NCBI GenBank assembly: GCA_023425225.1
Contig: JAFADB010000136.1
Span: 1 to 5,266 of the forward strand
Direction of reading: 5' to 3'
DNA length: 5,266 nt
Source: Pseudomonadota bacterium
GTDB taxonomy: Bacteria; Pseudomonadota; Gammaproteobacteria; Xanthomonadales; Xanthomonadaceae
In this document: one piece after another, positions 3,858 to 5,266 of the stretch
Position numbering within the stretch: position 1 is the first letter of the stretch
Layout of the letters: each line of letters opens with the position of its first letter
Translations under genes and position numbers: made by a program
Notes under the pieces: generated by a model
Database searches by the model: none
The model's input: the letters and a program-made list of their open reading frames with translations, nothing else
Told to the model about the DNA's origin: nothing

Positions 3858-5266
3858 ATGCGCCGCCTCGCCCTTGCCGCCGCCGTCCTGCTCGCCCTGC
3901 CCTGCGTCTCCGCCCTCGCACAGACCCGCATCCCCGAGGCTGCGCTGAAGCAGGCCGCCACGCTGCGCGAGCAGGCGCTGGCCGACGACACCGGCTGGAA
4001 GGTCACCGAGTCGCTGACCACCGAGGTCGGCCCGCGCATCGCCGGCAGCGAGGCCGATGCCCGCGCGGTGGCCTGGGCCAAGGCCAAGTTCGCGCAACTG
4101 GGCTTCGACAAGGTGTGGACCGAGCCGGTCACCTTCCCCAAGTGGGAGCGCCGCGGCGAGAAGGCCGAGGTGCTGGGCGCGCACGCGCAGCCGCTGACGG
4201 TCACCGCGCTGGGCGGCAGCCCCGGCGGTACGGTCGAGGGCGAGGTGGTGCGCTTCGCCGACCTGGCGGCGCTGCAGGCCGCGCCCGAGGGTTCGCTGGC
4301 CGGCAAGATCGCCTTCGTCGACTACCAGATGACCGCCTCGCGCGACGGCAAGGACTACGGCAACGGCGGCGCGATCCGCAGCCGCGGTCCCTCGGCGGCG
4401 ATCCGCAAGGGCGCCATCGGCTATGTCATGCGGTCGGCCGGCACCGACTCGCACCGCGTGCCGCATACCGGCATCACCCGCTTCGACGACGGCCTGACGC
4501 CGGTGCCGGCGGCGGCGCTGTCGGTGCCCGATGCCAACCAGCTGGCGCGGCTGGTCGAGCGCGGCCCCACCCGCATCCGCATCGCGCTGGACTGCGGCTG
4601 GGACGGCCAGGCGACCTCCTACAACGTGATCGGCGAGATCACCGGGCGCGAGAGGCCGAAGGAAGTGGTGGTGATCGGCGGCCACCTTGATTCCTGGGAC
4701 CTGGGCACCGGTGCGATCGACGATGCCGCCGGCGTCGGCATCACCATGGCCGCCGGCCACCTGATCGGCCAGCTCAAGCAGGCGCCCAGGCGCACCATCC
4801 GCGTGGTCGCCTTCGCCAACGAGGAGCAGGGCCTGTACGGCGGCAAGGCCTACGCCGAGGCCCACGGCAAGGACGCGGCCGACATGAAGCTGCACCAGAT
4901 CGGCGCCGAGAGCGATTTCGGTGCCGGCCGCATCTACGCCTTCAACACCGGCTCGCCGAACCCGGACGCCTCGCGCGAGGCCACCGCGCAGATCGCGCAG
5001 GCGCTGGCGCCGCTGGGCATCGAGTACCAGCCCGGCCAGGGCGGCCCGGGCCCGGACATCAGTCCGATCGCCGCCAAGGGCGCGGCCTGGGCGTGGCTGG
5101 CGCAGGACGGCAGCGACTATTTCGACCTGCACCACACCGCCGACGACACCCTGGACAAGATCGACCCCGAAGCGCTGGCGCAGAACGTGGCCGCCTACAC
5201 CGTGTTCGCCTACCTGGCGGCCGAGGCCGAGGGCGACTTCGGCAGCGAGTTCAAGACGGTGGTGCC
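3858..5266 (+). CDS. Exported M28-family zinc peptidase, carboxypeptidase Q-like, 3'-partial
   Basis: Secreted or periplasmic di-zinc exopeptidase resembling carboxypeptidase Q (plasma glutamate carboxypeptidase), which cleaves dipeptides and short peptides. A signal peptide covers residues 1-21 (RR, a hydrophobic core, then cleavage A-L-A|Q); C16 follows proline, so it is not a lipobox. Conserved blocks: VGPRIAGS (57-64), FPKWERRGEK (93-102), and a PA-like insert at about 110-240. The peptidase core has H276-L-D278-S, bridging D288 (AIDDAAGV), E322-E323 (FANEEQGLYGG), D353 (GAESDFG) and H426 (DLHHTADDT). These cover the five M28 metal ligands and the general base, so it should be active. GPDISP (about 397-402) fits the substrate-side loop of the family. 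GGAG at 3848-3851, six bases before ATG, supports the start. The frame is open to base 5266 with 469 full codons; human CPQ has about 472, so only a short tail is missing. A terminator separates it from mscL. Confidence 0.92.
   Translation, partial: MRRLALAAAVLLALPCVSALAQTRIPEAALKQAATLREQALADDTGWKVTESLTTEVGPRIAGSEADARAVAWAKAKFAQLGFDKVWTEPVTFPKWERRGEKAEVLGAHAQPLTVTALGGSPGGTVEGEVVRFADLAALQAAPEGSLAGKIAFVDYQMTASRDGKDYGNGGAIRSRGPSAAIRKGAIGYVMRSAGTDSHRVPHTGITRFDDGLTPVPAAALSVPDANQLARLVERGPTRIRIALDCGWDGQATSYNVIGEITGRERPKEVVVIGGHLDSWDLGTGAIDDAAGVGITMAAGHLIGQLKQAPRRTIRVVAFANEEQGLYGGKAYAEAHGKDAADMKLHQIGAESDFGAGRIYAFNTGSPNPDASREATAQIAQALAPLGIEYQPGQGGPGPDISPIAAKGAAWAWLAQDGSDYFDLHHTADDTLDKIDPEALAQNVAAYTVFAYLAAEAEGDFGSEFKTVV
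3913..3933 (+). repeat. Short repeat copy 3, inside the signal-peptide region
   Basis: CCCTCGCACA followed by GACCCGCATCC, 18 of 20 bases identical to copy 2, which lies 96 bp upstream. It encodes the signal-peptide end and mature start (A-L-A-Q-T-R-I) of the M28 peptidase. Confidence 0.45.

Noticed and set aside
3858..3920. Lipoprotein signal for the M28 peptidase (C16)
   Set aside because: The cysteine follows L-P rather than a small residue such as G, A or S, whereas A-L-A|Q at 19-22 is a normal signal peptidase I site.
3203..4306. 367-codon minus-strand open frame across mscL, the terminator and the peptidase start
   Set aside because: It runs through a clear terminator and two well-supported plus-strand genes, and has no domain signal.
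3738..5135. 465-codon open frame on the minus strand opposite the M28 peptidase
   Set aside because: It is rich in R, G, A, V and L repeats typical of the antisense of GC-rich genes, has no recognisable domain, and overlaps a gene with a full set of catalytic residues.
1..5266. Hidden defence system, mobile element, CRISPR or phage remnant
   Set aside because: No transposase, integrase, spaced repeat array, toxin-antitoxin pair or foreign-composition gene is visible; all genes share the same high-GC codon style.

Overview
The window is a strongly GC-rich chromosomal segment with dense, high-GC3 coding. Its gene set and protein style resemble the gammaproteobacterial family Xanthomonadaceae/Lysobacteraceae (for example Lysobacter, Luteimonas, Xanthomonas or Stenotrophomonas). 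That assignment comes from remembered resemblance of the proteins and intergenic style, not from a search. No rRNA, tRNA, CRISPR, transposase, phage or toxin-antitoxin signal was found.

Layout from left to right. (1) The 3' part of an SLC13/DASS-type permease with two cytoplasmic RCK_C (TrkA_C) domains runs off the left edge and ends at 1580. (2) Converging on it, on the minus strand, is a small free-standing Rieske [2Fe-2S] ferredoxin (1611-1991). (3) A 160-bp divergent intergenic region (1992-2151) has a conspicuous AT-rich core. It holds two inverted repeats, GTTAAA-N6-TTTAAC and the 14-bp palindrome ACGGCGATCGCCGT, which are candidate operators. (4) Rightward from it come a 92-residue membrane protein of unknown function (2152-2430), a FAHD1/YcgM-like fumarylacetoacetate-hydrolase-family enzyme (2494-3216) and the large-conductance mechanosensitive channel MscL (3281-3685). 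All are on the plus strand with gaps of about 63-64 bp. (5) mscL is followed by a simple hairpin and then a strong intrinsic terminator (3724-3760). (6) The 97-bp stretch between the terminator and the next gene carries a long hairpin and copies of a short repeat (core CCCTCGCACA). A third copy lies inside the signal-peptide region of the next gene. (7) The last gene (3858 to beyond the right edge) encodes an exported M28-family zinc peptidase resembling carboxypeptidase Q. All expected metal ligands are present, and probably only a few C-terminal residues are missing.

Functionally this is mostly housekeeping: an anion or organic-acid transporter, an electron-transfer ferredoxin, an acylpyruvate/oxaloacetate-type hydrolase, an osmotic safety valve and a periplasmic or secreted peptidase. 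No shared pathway is evident. I do not see a convincing undescribed multi-gene system. The more unusual material is intergenic: the divergent-region inverted repeats and the repeat/hairpin-rich leader of the peptidase.
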